A stretch of DNA of 64,000 nucleotides. Source: Phellopilus nigrolimitatus (taxonomy: Eukaryota; Basidiomycota; Agaricomycetes; Hymenochaetales; Hymenochaetaceae). A model generated the notes under the pieces. The model worked only from the letters and a program-made list of their open reading frames with translations. It was not told where the DNA came from and searched no databases. Both the position numbers and the translations under genes were made by a program. Each line of letters begins with the position of its first letter. Positions within the stretch are counted from its first letter, which is position 1. This document shows positions 23,015 to 34,500 of this stretch, one piece after another. The stretch spans positions 558,001 through 622,000 of the forward strand of contig JAJOHG010000003.1 in the NCBI GenBank assembly GCA_021029095.1, written 5' to 3'.

Positions 23015-25527
23015 CGCGTTGGTGATGTGGGGTTGGAGACAAGTGGTGATGGGAGGGAGAGGTGAAAGGGACGGGTACCAAATGTACTGATAAAGACTAG
23101 AAAACCAGTAAGAAAATATAGAAGGAGAGAGGAAGAGGAGGAAGGAGGGAGGGGAGGAGGACGACGTCGAGAGAAGAGACGACGGTCAAAGTGGAGGACA
23201 AGTGCCAGTTCAGAGCGTGGTGACCGGTCCATAAACGGTCTCCCTTGCTCGGCAAGCGTGCCCGCCAGTTGCCTAATTTACCCTTGTGGGAATACAGTTC
23301 TTGCCGCCCGGTGCCCTTTCCGGACACCTCAAACAGGTACGCCTGCAATAAATTTAATTCTCTCCCAACATGTTCTACGCCCACGCCTTTTCTTTCTATT
23401 TTTTGGCTTGGATAATTCCCCTTCAAACATCCAGCTCCGTTTGTCTTCGTTTCGTCTGCTTCTTTGTTTCTTTTCTTTTTATCTGGAAATTAGTGTGTAC
23501 ACATTGTGCGGTTGTGCGTGATAGAGCTGGCTGTTGGCAAATCGTTTCACCTCGTGCCTCGCCTCGTGTCCTGCCGGATTTCCGGAACAGCTGTGCAGTG
23601 CAGGCTCCCGTCGAGCGCGTCTCGCCTGTCCGCCGCCGTCATCTGTGCTCTTGCTGTCGTTTCGTTATTCACGATACATAGCCCGATTAGCTTTTTCCCG
23701 TGGCATTCTCTACATTTACTTACCTACCAGCAATCACGCGCTAAACAGTGATTTACTTTTCAAATGAGTGCTACGGTTATGTGTCCTCACTTACGTCTCG
23801 TCCGAACGCTTTGCATCTCTTTTCCCGGTATCGCGGCTCCGTTGGGCCGCATGCATCTTGAGATTAGCAAAACGGTCGGCAAGCTCAGACTCAGACTCTC
23901 GACTCTGACCCGATAAACCACATCCTCGCATTCATTCTTTTCTTAGACATACTGAGATCTGCTCATTTCATCCTCTTGTACTTTTGTATTGTTTACTTAT
24001 CTCTTGTAAAGATGTAAGTATGTACTGCATCCCACACAAGCAATTTAACGTAAACCGCAAGTTGCCGTAAGTCTAACTCCTCCGATCGTCGTCAACTCGC
24101 CATGACTTTTCAAGCTTCGGCGGTCTCAATCCGGTGTTCCTTCTATGCATCATCACCATCACCACGCACCCTCCGCGGAGTTGATGCAGGCCGATGTGCG
24201 CAAAAAATGGCTGCGAAAGTACAAACTCTACAGAACTCCGATTGTGGACAAATCCTTGGTTGCTTGATCACCTGTCTCGCCATGTCTTGCGGCAGAGAAC
24301 CAAAAAAACAAATCTCCGAACCAGCTGTACTTCCGATTTCTTGACTTGACACACAATCGGAGTCGCAAAACCTCTCTTAAGTAAAGAATTCAAATTTGTG
24401 CTCGATGACGGGCTTGTTGCGTTTCATGACCTGAAACGCCAGCGAAGCTTGCAGCGTAAAGCCAAACTCCTGCATGACGCGTCGGCAAGCAAGTCCGGGC
24501 TAAATATTCTGGTCTCCGTTCTGACGGCCTTCTCTGCGCCATGCACACCCTTCACGGCCAGCACACCATACACGGGTTTCAGTAGGCACGTTGATTTGGA
24601 TTGAGGAAATGTAGTCGATTCACGCTATAAGGTAAAGTAGTGATCATTTTGGTTGACTTGCGACGTTTAAAAGATGTCGAAGGGCTTCTTCATCTCCACA
24701 CGATGTTGATATCTAATAAGTCGACGACAAAACCAACACGCTTTTTTTTACGTGTATCTAGATTTGGCGATATGCTGAGGGCCACCCGTAACAAATTGAC
24801 ATCGCATGTTTTCGCAAACGACGGCGCAGTCTACTGCCAAGGAACCGAGTTTAAACACTAACAGCTACTAGCCAGTCCTTAATACTATGTAGCTGGGTTG
24901 GTCCCCTTCCATACATGTATTTCCCTCGTACAGTACGCATGATTTTTAGGTTAACTATGTCTCCTCTGCTTCTTGAGATAAAATCTGAAAGCTGTTTAGG
25001 TATATGATCTTACCGCACCTCTGTGGCTGGACAGGTGATTTCTTCTAGTCTCTTTTCAGAACGCTAGAAGAAGAGTGACCAATTGGGCTACTTTCGTTGT
25101 CCGAGACAGTCTCTGGTGAGTTGCCGCTTCCTTGCCTCTGCAAAATCTATCGGAGGACATCAACAGACGATAAGTGTACACACTCACATCGACGTGGATT
25201 GAGCTCAAGCTTCTAAGTCCCTTTGCGTTTATATGCTAGCATTCTGCGTACATTTCTTTCAATTTTGTGAATATTCGTCACAAGTCAGAAAGAAGAATTT
25301 GGGTAGCTCAGAATTCCGCTCGAATAAAAGACGCACGGCACTGATTGACTCTCTGACTTTTCCAAACTTGTCTTTTGAGACAAATTTGCCGGTCAGCGAA
25401 TTCGAAGAGATGCAAGCGTCGATCATCGGCCATATCGGCAACTTGTCTGTAGGCTGGACCGTACTCAAGTAACCGGCGTTTGCAGTGTATTAGACCACTA
25501 GGGATCACTGCACGTCGACGACCCGCA
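23015..25527. other. Long intergenic region (RGS and AP-3 mu upstream sequences)
   Basis: 2.5 kb between two divergent starts. 23090-23200 is rich in purines on the plus strand (pyrimidines on the RGS sense strand), as often seen in fungal promoters and 5' UTRs. 23400-23500 is T-rich. Apart from the small His-rich ORF at 24150 (listed separately) and a 68-codon frame near 24400, I see no gene, RNA or repeat here. Confidence 0.4.
24150..24272 (+). CDS. Small ORF starting with six histidines, uncertain
   Basis: A 40-codon frame starts MHHHHHHAPSAELMQADVRK, continues through a basic and aromatic stretch (KKWLRKYKLYRTPIVDKSLV) and stops. The His codons are mixed CAT/CAC. It lies alone in a 2.5-kb noncoding interval about 1.1 kb upstream of the RGS start, so it could be an upstream ORF, a micro-protein or chance. 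I recognise no homologue. Confidence 0.2.
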
Positions 25528-27311
25528 ATGGCTATCGACGGCCTTATCATTCTCGAGCCCAATGGGTGAGTGAGTATCTTACTATACGTGGAGCTTACTT
25601 TACCGTTGCAATTTTTCTTTCCAAGGCGCCCCATAATACAAACAAACTTTAAGACCACGTCGCCAGCCTACCCGCTTTTGCACATCGACGCGTTCAATAC
25701 CGCACTTGCCAATTCCTCTAATGGCCAGGTTGATCCAGTGCTGTATGTCTCGGCGCATCAGGGCCCATCGGCGTGTTGTCACATGGAATGCGGGAGTGGT
25801 TTGAGACTGTTGTGTCCTGTCAGTGAGGACGGTGCGTGAGTTTGAAGAGGATTGCGCTCCCCGATCTCACCGACAACCCTTCAAGTCGACGCATTGTATG
25901 TGTTTGCCTTCCTGCAAGTGTTTGTCGACACTCTACAGGACTACCTCGGTGAGATCTCAAGTTCGATCTTGCGTGATCATTTTGATGTCGTGTATCAGGT
26001 GCGTCCGACGAACTCGGCTCGTTGGGGATTCATGATTGATTTAGTCAGCTCTTGGAAGAAATGCTAGACAATGGATACCCTCTAACAACCGAGCGCAGCG
26101 CCCTACGCGACATTGTGCTACCCCCTTCGCTACTTAATAAGATAATGTCGGTAGCAGGGGTTTCCGGTCTAGCCAAAGCAAGTTCGAACCCGTTTACTTC
26201 GCCTATACCTTGGAGGAAACTTGGAATTAAGCATAATAACAACGAAATCTACTTCGATATGGTCGAGGACTTACGTGCGATTGTGAACAAGTACGTTGAA
26301 GTAAAAATGGTTGACTTTGTATGAGACTCAAATGTCGACAAGAAACGGCACTGTAATATCCAGTCAAGTGTGGGGCAAGATTGAAACAAACAGCCGTTTG
26401 TCAGGCATGTATTTTTAGTTGCATACACGCATAACGTCTAATTTTTGCTGCGTATAGGAACGCCCGATTTACTCCTAACATTGGCGGACATAAACGTTCT
26501 GCACGATTGCTCCTTCCACCCATGTGTAAGGTAAGAAAAGAATTTTTGAATTCGAATCAAACTGACCCTGCGATTGGCATATATAGGTTACAAAGATGGT
26601 CGCGCGACAAGGCATTGTCTTTCGTGCCTCCTGACGGGCGCTTTGTGCTTATGGATTATCGCTACGCGCCTTCCTTGCCATCGACCATTGTTAACACTCG
26701 ACAAATCCCTGTGCCATTTTCTCTCTTACCTTCTGTTACAATCGAGGAAAACGGTGGTGAGCAAGCTAGCTTCGAATAACTTACCTTTCCTCTGCATGAG
26801 TTTTGATAGCTTATTTACAGGCACTCTGAACTTCACGTTGACTTCCAGATTGTCTACTCGTCTCATCGAACGTTTAACTGTGGAGCTGTACCTCGGCGAA
26901 GGCGCAACCGGTGCCAATTGCACAGTCTCGTCAGGAGGATCATGGGGATTCAACCCGAAAACTCTTGTATGGCTGTTAGATCTTTCTCATGTGTTCATTG
27001 TTTAACCTTTTTATAGAAACTGAGATGGGAGATCCAGAAAGCGCCCCAAGGATCATCACATACTTTGCGTGGCACCTTCACGACTTCGTCAGTATCATGT
27101 CATAATTGCCTTGATGATTGACTAACCCCAAACATGACGTTACAGAAAACCACAACCTCAACCGTCGAAAGCATTTCAAATAACATTTGACATCAGCCAA
27201 TACACTTTCTCAGGCTTGAAAGTAGATCAACTAAGCGTTTCGCATGAGACTTATAAACCGTATAAAGGTGTGAGGGGGCGATCGTGCGGAGATATTGAGT
27301 GGAGATGGTAG
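25528..27311 (+). CDS. APM3: AP-3 adaptor complex subunit mu
   Basis: Medium subunit of the AP-3 clathrin-adaptor complex, which sorts cargo from Golgi/endosomes to the vacuole. The ATG at 25528 gives MAIDGLIILEPNG, then RPIIQTNFKTTSPAYPLLHI. The N-terminal longin domain includes VDALYVFAFLQVFVDTLQDY and LLEEMLDNGYPLTTERSALR. The mu homology domain starts after IPWRKLG and includes NGTVISSQVWGKIETNSRLS, GTPDLLLTLADINVLHDCSF and HPCVR. The C-terminus ends FDISQYTFSGLKVDQLSVSH and GVRGRSCGDIEWRW, the classic mu-chain ending. There are about eight short introns. One, at about 26405, appears to use a GC donor because only that junction keeps the conserved reading frame. Length is about 430 residues. 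Confidence 0.92.
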
Positions 27312-27435
27312 TTGCCGCGATGACTAGTAATTTTTTTTTTTTGCAACGCTCAATAAATGTAAGACAACAATTGTCAACTATTAGTAGAGTATAATCCAGC
27401 ATCCTCATCCAAAGTTGGAGTCCAGCCGGACTTAC

Positions 27436-28611
27436 TTAGAAGGAGGATGTACCCCTGTTATTGGTTTGGAATTTGCCAAACGTCTCGCTGACTTTATTCC
27501 AGTTCAGCACTGAGAAGAAACGCTTAGCGTATTCCTCCTTGCCCCAGACGCCCAGCCCCGCGCTCATCCAGGCATGCTCGTGCACCGATAGACATAACAG
27601 AGGGTAAATGCGAGAGCCGAGTGAGTGAGCGGCTTTGCGTGCGGATTCGACATCGGCTGCGTTGAGAGCGTTCGGTTCTCTCACTGATGGCGAAAAAGAC
27701 AAGCCATAGCCTCCATTTGCAATGAGGCCAGAGACGTGAATGGAGCGGGAGGGCGTGTGCGGATTTAGCGGGGGAAACGACGATGAGATTCCAGAGACAG
27801 GCGAGGTGGGCGACGGCCCGCTGCGCAAGTGCGTGAAAGCGTCAGAGGTAGATGATGTCGAGCTGGAAGCTTCTCGCGCGTCGACTTCTCTCGCCACGGG
27901 TACTTGGTCGATTTCTGGCATCTGGACGCGTGATCGTACAAGTAGAGTCCCCGCGCCAAATGTTGGTATGACTGCCAGTCGGTTGTGACCGTCTGTTACG
28001 AGCCATAGCCACCCAGAAGATGACATGCCTGATGCGGAGTGTACGAAGCGTTCCTTGAGTTGTCCAAGAGTTCCGAAGGAGGATGTGATGGCAGAATAGA
28101 GACTAGGACTAATGCTCTCCTCGTCTGAAGACTGACTAGGTGCAGGAGGTTTCTAAACTCTCCCGAAATCAGTGCATGGCAAAGGAGCACGAAAACCATA
28201 CGACATACCAGGCTATCCAAGAAGAAGCTATTATTGGCAGCAAGACAAGCGTAGTTGTAAATAAGAATTTTTTCACGGTCTGCGGAGGTGTCGATGATAG
28301 TCTGCAACACGGTTTTCGCTTCGTACCCGCTGTCTGCGACTACGATGAGTATCCTGGTTTTCAGAAAATAGGAGCTACGGGTTGAACTCACCACGAACTT
28401 GCTCATTGAGCCTAACAAGAAGGCCATCCTGCCATTCTACGACTGTCTCCAGCGCCTTTGGGGGCAAGAAGTCTCCAACACCATCCTCGATCGGGTACCA
28501 AAGCTTTCTAGGGGAGTGTAATAACCTGCGGCTTGAGGAGGGCAGCATGTTCCAGCATAGCCGCGAATAGCGCAACGAACCGGCCGAAAGCTGGCGTCCA
28601 AGGGCGTTCAT
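27436..28611 (-). CDS. Mitochondrial small-subunit ribosomal protein of the Fe/Mn superoxide dismutase-like family (Rsm26/mS42-mS43 type)
   Basis: Fungal mitoribosomal proteins mS42 and mS43 derive from Fe/Mn superoxide dismutase and lack its activity. This protein starts MNALGRQLSAGSLRYSRLCW, a basic presequence, followed by SRRLLHSPRKLWYPIEDGVG and DFLPPKALETVVEW. After introns it reads NYACLAANNSFFLDSL, then SPSLYSAITSSFGTLGQLKE and GMSSSGWLWLVTDGHNRLAV, the SOD-type C-terminal fold. A Ser-rich insert precedes a final conserved block, SVHEHAWMSAGLGVWGKEEY, with a tail ending TNNRGTSSF. ATG at 28548 (MLPSSSRRLL) is an alternative start. The gene is divergent from OST2 at 28776. Whether it is mS42 or mS43 cannot be told without alignment. 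Confidence 0.8.
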
Positions 28612-28775
28612 GGGTGTAATGTGTACACGCGCCTGGCAAAATTGCTCGTCAAAAATTGGGTCGGCAAAAAGAAAAGAACCAGTTGTCTTTCTGGGTGCGG
28701 GAATTAGCGACACAGCCACTGCTGCCTCCGTGATTGACACGTCTACGTGTAGCAGAACGCGTACATACAACGACG

Positions 28776-29281
28776 ATGGCCACACCAAAGGGAAGCAGCA
28801 CCTCATCTACAAAACACTCGAGTTCGGCACTGCAGACAGCCATGAAATCGCTGTGGACGTCTTACAATGCCGACACCTTGCCCCGGCTTAAGCTCATCGA
28901 CGCCTTCCTTGTGTTCATCATGCTCTCAGGTGTTGCGCAGTTTCTGTACTGCATCATCGTCACCAACTACCCTTTCAACGCTTTTCTCGCTGGGTTAGTC
29001 GTTGTCTTCGCATGCTGTGAGAGAGAGAATGTTTCCTGACTTGCATTGCGTGATCTATAGCTTCGCCAGCTCAGTCGGTCAATTTGTTCTGACGGCATCC
29101 CTTCGTTCACAAGTAAACCCGGAGAACAAACAACAATTTGCAGATGTGTCTCCAGAGAGGTGCGCCTAATCATACGCCCGGTCTGCTCAGCTTCGTGCTT
29201 ATGTCATTACGCAGAGCATTTGCAGATTTCGCATTTGGTTCTATCGTTCTTCATTTCTTCGTCTTCAATTTCTTGGGATGA
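28776..29281 (+). CDS. OST2: Oligosaccharyltransferase epsilon subunit (DAD1/Ost2)
   Basis: Subunit of the ER oligosaccharyltransferase that transfers glycans to Asn in nascent proteins. The three exons give MATPKGSSTSSTKHSSSALQ, then MKSLWTSYNADTLPRLKLID, AFLVFIMLSGVAQFLYCIIV and TNYPFNAFLAG, followed by FASSVGQFVLTASLRSQVNP, then RAFADFAFGSIVLHFFVFNF and LG-stop. These are the three membrane helices and the conserved QFL..NYPFN and RAFADF...FNFLG blocks of DAD1. Introns lie near 28993-29060 and 29160-29213. The length (about 125 residues) is normal for the family. It shares a short upstream region of about 165 bp with the mitoribosomal gene. Confidence 0.95.
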
Positions 29282-29496
29282 GGATGCAGACGAAGGAAGT
29301 TCATAATATTATTTGAAAATATCCAAAACAACGAGATGCGTAAATATACACTGCGAGAGCAAACTGATTTGTTGTGCGAACTTCAGTTATAATAAATACA
29401 TGAAGTAAAACGGGTACCCACAAGGAAAATAACACGAACGGTTGGAAATGACAGAGATACTGGTCTTCAGTGCTTTCGCTCGAACGAGGAGGATCG

Positions 29497-29928
29497 CTAC
29501 ATGAGCTGTAATGTCATCCATAGGTAATCATAGAGGTCTGTGATGTCTCACCCCGAATATCACCACTGCAAAGTCAAAGGTATATTCTCCTGGAAATAGC
29601 ACTATATGTCCTTATGTTCGTTTAGAAGCAACATGGGTGTGCGTACCCATTTCCAAGTATGACCTCAATAGCTCTACAGAGCGATATAGTCGTTAGTACT
29701 TGTAGGGCATTCTTTCTCAAGAGGAGCTCACGTCGCATGTCTTTATTCGGGACTCGCGCAAGTGCTAGACTACCAAAGAGAAGGAGATCCACATCATATC
29801 AGCAGCAGCATCGAAGGAGAAAATAGGAGGGCTTGGACGCACGTCAGCCCTGTAGATCGTTTGATGCCAGCAAGGAAAGCACTGATGAGAAGGGCGTCGA
29901 AGCCAAGGTGGATGAGCTTTCCGAACAT
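29497..29928 (-). CDS. DUF1748 micro-protein (MIN8/YPR010C-A-like)
   Basis: Small protein of about 66 residues of the DUF1748 family (PF08520), the family of yeast YPR010C-A/Min8, thought to be mitochondrial. The minus strand reads MFGKLIHLGFDALLISAFLA, then GIKRSTGLT, LALARVPNKDMR, QLLRSYLEMG and EYTFDFAVVIFGLM-stop. Five exons are joined by four short introns (all GT-AG), several with small exons. The phase is kept throughout, and the GIKRSTGL and SYLEMGEY positions match the family pattern. The start is the first ATG at 29928. Expect it to be missed by automatic gene finders. Confidence 0.72.
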
Positions 29929-30239
29929 GGCTAAAGAAACACTGAAAGTTATTCTGGCTTAAGCGGTTGAAGTGGGTGAACGCTGCAGTAGTTGTTCAGA
30001 CGCTGCTACTTAAAGGTGTGCTTTGTGTCAATGGCAAGACGAGAACCCACGGATTTGACGCGTTGTGCCAGATGGATCACGTGACGATGAAGATTTATCC
30101 GAAGTGCTTAGTGAGCAGCCATCCGTTATAGCGGTAATTTTACATCTAATTTCTAAAGTATTTACACACCACGTACCATGTCACCTTAGATACACACAGG
30201 AATTGAAGTTATCTTCATATTCAAGTTCAGAAATGTTTT
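29929..30239. other. Short intergenic region
   Basis: About 310 bp between the start of the DUF1748 gene and the stop of the isochorismatase-like gene. AT-rich near 30130-30240. Nothing recognisable. Confidence 0.4.
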
Positions 30240-31173
30240 TTATAATGGTGCCTTCGTGCTTCCCAGCAGAGCTTTAACAGCGTTCCTCGTAGAATCATTT
30301 TCCTCTTTAATAATGTGCGCAAATGATCTAAAGTTTGGCTTCGCAGAATCCGCTGCGGAAGAAAAGAGAGATCAGAACGACGTCTGAAATCATTATCTCG
30401 TTTCTTACCCATAAGCTGATAGGCCACGCTCTCACTTGTTGTGATCTGTGCGCCAGCTTGTCGCATACGAGCCAGCGCCCAAGGGATCTCTTCTTTATTA
30501 CAGCTGGAGACACCGTCAGCAAGAACATGAACATCGTAGCCACGCTCTAGTAGGTCCAATGCGGTTTGTAAAATACAAATGTGGGTCTGTATTCGGATTT
30601 GCAACTCAATCTCAGTATACGAGACGAGAGCAGACAGAATTATAACGAACTTCAATGCCCATCAACACAATAGACTTGACATGTGATTGCTCTGGCATCT
30701 TCAAAAATTCATCCACGTCGGGCGTCACTAGCGAGAAAAGCATCTTCGCGAAGGTCTTGCGATGCAGTGACCCGAGCTGGGCCAGGTCAAGCTCATCTAC
30801 AGTTTTTCCGAGCTCTTCACCCAGAACCGTGTCAGATTGTCGATAATCAAGATGATGAGAACAGTATACACACTTTCTGGGTTCTGCTCCGAGACAAGCA
30901 CTGGGATATCCATCACCTGTGATTATTAATGGATGAGGAGAGTGCCCAGAAAGCGTATACACAAAATGCTTACTTTCGCTACCTTGAGCATTTTGTTCGT
31001 CGTGGAAATAACATTGTCAAACTCGTGGATTACTCTGCCTTGCGAGCCACTTCAGAGGTTAGGTTTAACGCTAAAAGCAAAGAAAGTACATGTAGCTCAC
31101 GAAACCGAGATTGAAGATCGGACACGAAGAAGATGGTGCCGCAGGGTAAGAGTTTGACTACTCGGGCTGACAT
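30240..31173 (-). CDS. Isochorismatase-family hydrolase (ISOC2-like)
   Basis: Cysteine hydrolase-fold protein of the isochorismatase family, about 215 residues; natural substrate unknown for this subgroup. The minus strand reads MSARVVKLLPCGTIFFVSDL, QSRF, then VIHEFDNVISTTNKMLKVAK, VMDIPVLVSEQNP, LGKTVDELDL and KTFAKMLFSLVTPDVDEFLK. After an intron it gives GIETHICILQTALDLLERGY and DVHVLADGVSSCNKEEIPWA, then SFAHIIKEENDSTRNAVKAL and a tail ending KAPL. The expected residues are present: Asp in VSDL, Lys in KTFAKM and Cys in GIETHICI. Introns at about 30390, 30590, 30845, 30960 and 31045 keep frame. Confidence 0.85.
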
Positions 31174-31500
31174 GGTATTTGACGGTAGAGTTACTGGGAT
31201 ATCTATATGACAATAATGTGTATGTCCTTGTCGCTGTTGGTAAATAAAGCAAGCCAGATGGCCGCGTGCAAGCTTAAGCCGGTGATCAAAGTCTGATCAG
31301 CCCTGGCTTAAGCGTGGGTACTTATCAACACGGCAATTAGAGTCTTTAGGCTGAGAACTCCATTCGTCGGTCACCGACGCCTGCGTTCGACTTGTCTCTT
31401 GCCATCATCTCCTTCTTCCTCCACGCCGTTGTGCGGCCTATCCTCTCTTTTTCAGCAGCTATCTAGCACACACGTTCCTTTAACTATCTCATCCGACGAC
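31174..31500. promoter_or_regulatory. Divergent promoter region
   Basis: Noncoding 327 bp between the isochorismatase-like gene and the coiled-coil gene. The last 120 bases before 31500 are pyrimidine-rich, as is common just upstream of fungal starts. There is no in-frame ATG upstream of 31501. Confidence 0.4.
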
Positions 31501-34500
31501 ATGATGGATTTTGCACAGCTTAGTGTGGAAATGACCCCGGAGCAGGAGATGATCTCTACCAGAAAAAGGGTATGTACCCACGTTACTTTCTTTAAAGCAA
31601 GGACTCAAAAGGTCAAAATCGATCGTGTATTCCAGCTCGAAACGTTTCAATTTCGTCGAACCACCAATGGGCCATCACCATCGGCCCAAACTAACGGACG
31701 CCCTCACTCAAGAAATGGCTCTGTTACCTCAGTCTCTCTTTCATCTTCATCTAATTCCCTTCCTTCTGCGGCGTCTGAGCTTGCGATACCTTCCTCTGGC
31801 TCTCGTCCCTCTTCCTTAACTGTTCCTGTCTCCCGGCCTGTATCACACCACCGTCGCCGCTCGTCTGTTTCAACTCGAGTTGAGTCGGCTGAAATAATGG
31901 GCGTTGCGCTACCCGATCTTCCCTCTTCTTCGTCGAACGATAATATCAATTTTGGTGACAGAGATTCGATCCGGCGCAGGGCTCTTCTCGCTCTTGAGGG
32001 AAGCAGTGAATTTCGGCCTAGCAACAACACAGTGGAAATCCCGGAGTTGAGCGGTCAGGGTGTTCTTCAGAAACCGTCAGAGCGTACGTTCTTCGTTTAT
32101 CTTTGAAATTCGTCGATCTAACAATGTTCTGCAGCTAAACTTCCGATGCCCAACTCTTCCTTTGGTGGCATTTCGAGTTCTCTTTCTGGCAAAAGAGACT
32201 CGTTCGGGAAATTTCTTTCTTCGGCCAATTCTCTCAAAGACCAACTTCACACTCTTATGGAAGAAGAAGAAGAAGAGGATGAGGATGAGGGAGAAGAGCA
32301 GACCTTGGTTGAGCACAAAGCTGGCTCTGCGGCGCCACCAGCTTACAAGTCTGTCGAGGCTACCGGCTTAAACTGTAATCGTCTTGATGCAGGTGGCCGA
32401 ACGCTGAACTCATGCACTAATGTTTCAAACCCAGTTCGTCACAGACCAGCAAATTTAACTCTTCGGCCGCTATCCTTGGCACTGAGTGCGTCCTCCCCCG
32501 GTCTTCCAACCCCAGATCCTACTCCAAGCCCCCGGCCGGTGCTGCGGGCTCTGTCTTTGACCACCTCTTCAGAGGCGTCTTCCGTTACTACTCCCGAAAG
32601 CATTGATTTGGATTGGATGCCTCAACCTCAGAGGGAGATGAGTCTTACTCTTTCTTCATTGCCATCGTTTTCGTCCACCGAGTCCCCTCGTCGCCAAATG
32701 TCTGGTGATAGCTCGTCTGGTAGTTCGTCTCCTGGTCCGAAAAGACACAGCAGCATTTCCTACATACGCTCTGGCTCCACGACCTCTCCTCCAACCTCGT
32801 TCACTGCTGCTGGCCTCCCCACGCCTGGAGCCACACCGACGTCTGAGAAGAGGCAATCATCGTCTTCGATAAGCAGCTTTGGTAGTGTCGGCGGCCGAGA
32901 CCGACGTAATGTGAGCGAAGAGATGTTCCTGTCTCAATCGCATGCTTCTTTGTTGGCACGGATAACAGAGCTTGAGCGGGCCTTACATTCGCGGTCGCGA
33001 CCTGTCTCTACACACTCTGATACCAGCACAGACCCGCCTGATGAAATGTTGCAATTAGTGGCAGATCTGAAGGCCGAACGTGACGAGCTTAATAGTGATG
33101 TTGATGGATGGAGACAGCGCGTCAAGGATCTTGAGCATGCGAGAACCGTGCTGGGACGCCGGCTGGAGGCCGAGAAACGAGAGGCTTGGTTGAAAACCGA
33201 GAAGCTCGGCCTTCTGGAAGTTGAAAAGGGTACTCTCGATCGCCAGCTCAAGGTGAAAGAGGAAGAAGTTTCTAGCATATCTCGCAGGTTGGAGACGACT
33301 CAGGTTCAACTTCGACAAGCCCTTCAAGAGTGTGCTGCGCTCAAGGAGGATGCAGACGTCGCGAAGCGGCAACTCAATGATGCGCAGTCGTTACTTCAAG
33401 CGAGGAAAGGCGTTGAGATTGAGCTCTACAAAGTTCGCGACACATTGGCTACCGAGCAGGCGTACCGCGAGCAACTCATCCGTCAGCTCGACGAGGCTGG
33501 TATCCTAGAGACTCCCAGAGTTACGGGAGAGCAGCCGAAGGAGGCGTGCAAGGCGTTCAATATACAGGCTCGAAGCAAGGGGATTGGTTTCATGAGCATC
33601 GATTCAGCTTGTACAACGGTTGATTCGGAGGAAGAGGGCCGGCAAGCTCTCAAGGCTCCTTTTACTTTGAAGGCCGTTGAAGAGGAGTCAGACGAGCGTG
33701 ACGATGGGGCCTTCGAGGAAGACGACGAGCTTGCACGCTACGAAGACGAAGATGCTTCTGATCTTAGCTTCACAAGCCCTACGCGTTCAGCGTCCAGTTT
33801 CGATGAGGATCTGCCACGTTCTTTATCCCATTTCCGTCTTGCTGCCAACAGCACGCCAGTGCCGTCGCGGAGCGATGTTCCGTTATCTTCAAGATCGTTA
33901 TCCCCGTCGCCTTCGCCGTCTTCATCCCCCTGTCCAACGCCTGTTCCGCTGCCTTCCCCCGTAGTCCAGAGTGTAGGGCATGTTAACCGCTGCTTCGCTC
34001 AGCAAGACGTGGACATTTCCCCGCGGCGAACAGACACCCCCTCGGCGTTCGCAAGAGGAGGTTGACCATTTCTTCGGCTGTTTGGAGGACATTGATAATT
34101 CTCCCTCCTTCTGGGTCACTGCTCAGCGATGGACAGTCAAAGCCTCTTTAGCCAGCGTCTACAGTTTGTCGATACCGATGAACAGGAAGATATGCCGCCG
34201 TTCGTGCTCCCTGCGCAGAAGAAGAATACGAGTGCTATGTTGAATGCTGTCATGGAGGAAAACGAAGATGGGGATGGATCCCAAAGCGAAGCAGCAGAAG
34301 AGTTCACGTTCCCAATCTCGGTCAGCGAGGACACACTGAGTAGGATGTCGCCAACTCCGTATTTCGAGGAAAGTGTACAAGAGAGTTCCGTGACATTCGT
34401 TTTTCCGCAGATGAAAGGACAGCAGAGCAAGCTTACGCCTGCCAAATGGACTGCCTAGTCGTTCGAGTGCTATTAATAATGAATGCAAGTCCGTGATTCC

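Noticed and set aside
24150..24170. Six-His run as vector or expression-tag contamination
   Set aside because: Flanking sequence shows no vector feature I recognise, and the His codons are mixed, so genomic origin is more likely.
30612..30962. 116-codon minus frame overlapping the isochorismatase-like gene
   Set aside because: It is one true exon read through both neighbouring introns; the spliced model keeps the family motifs.
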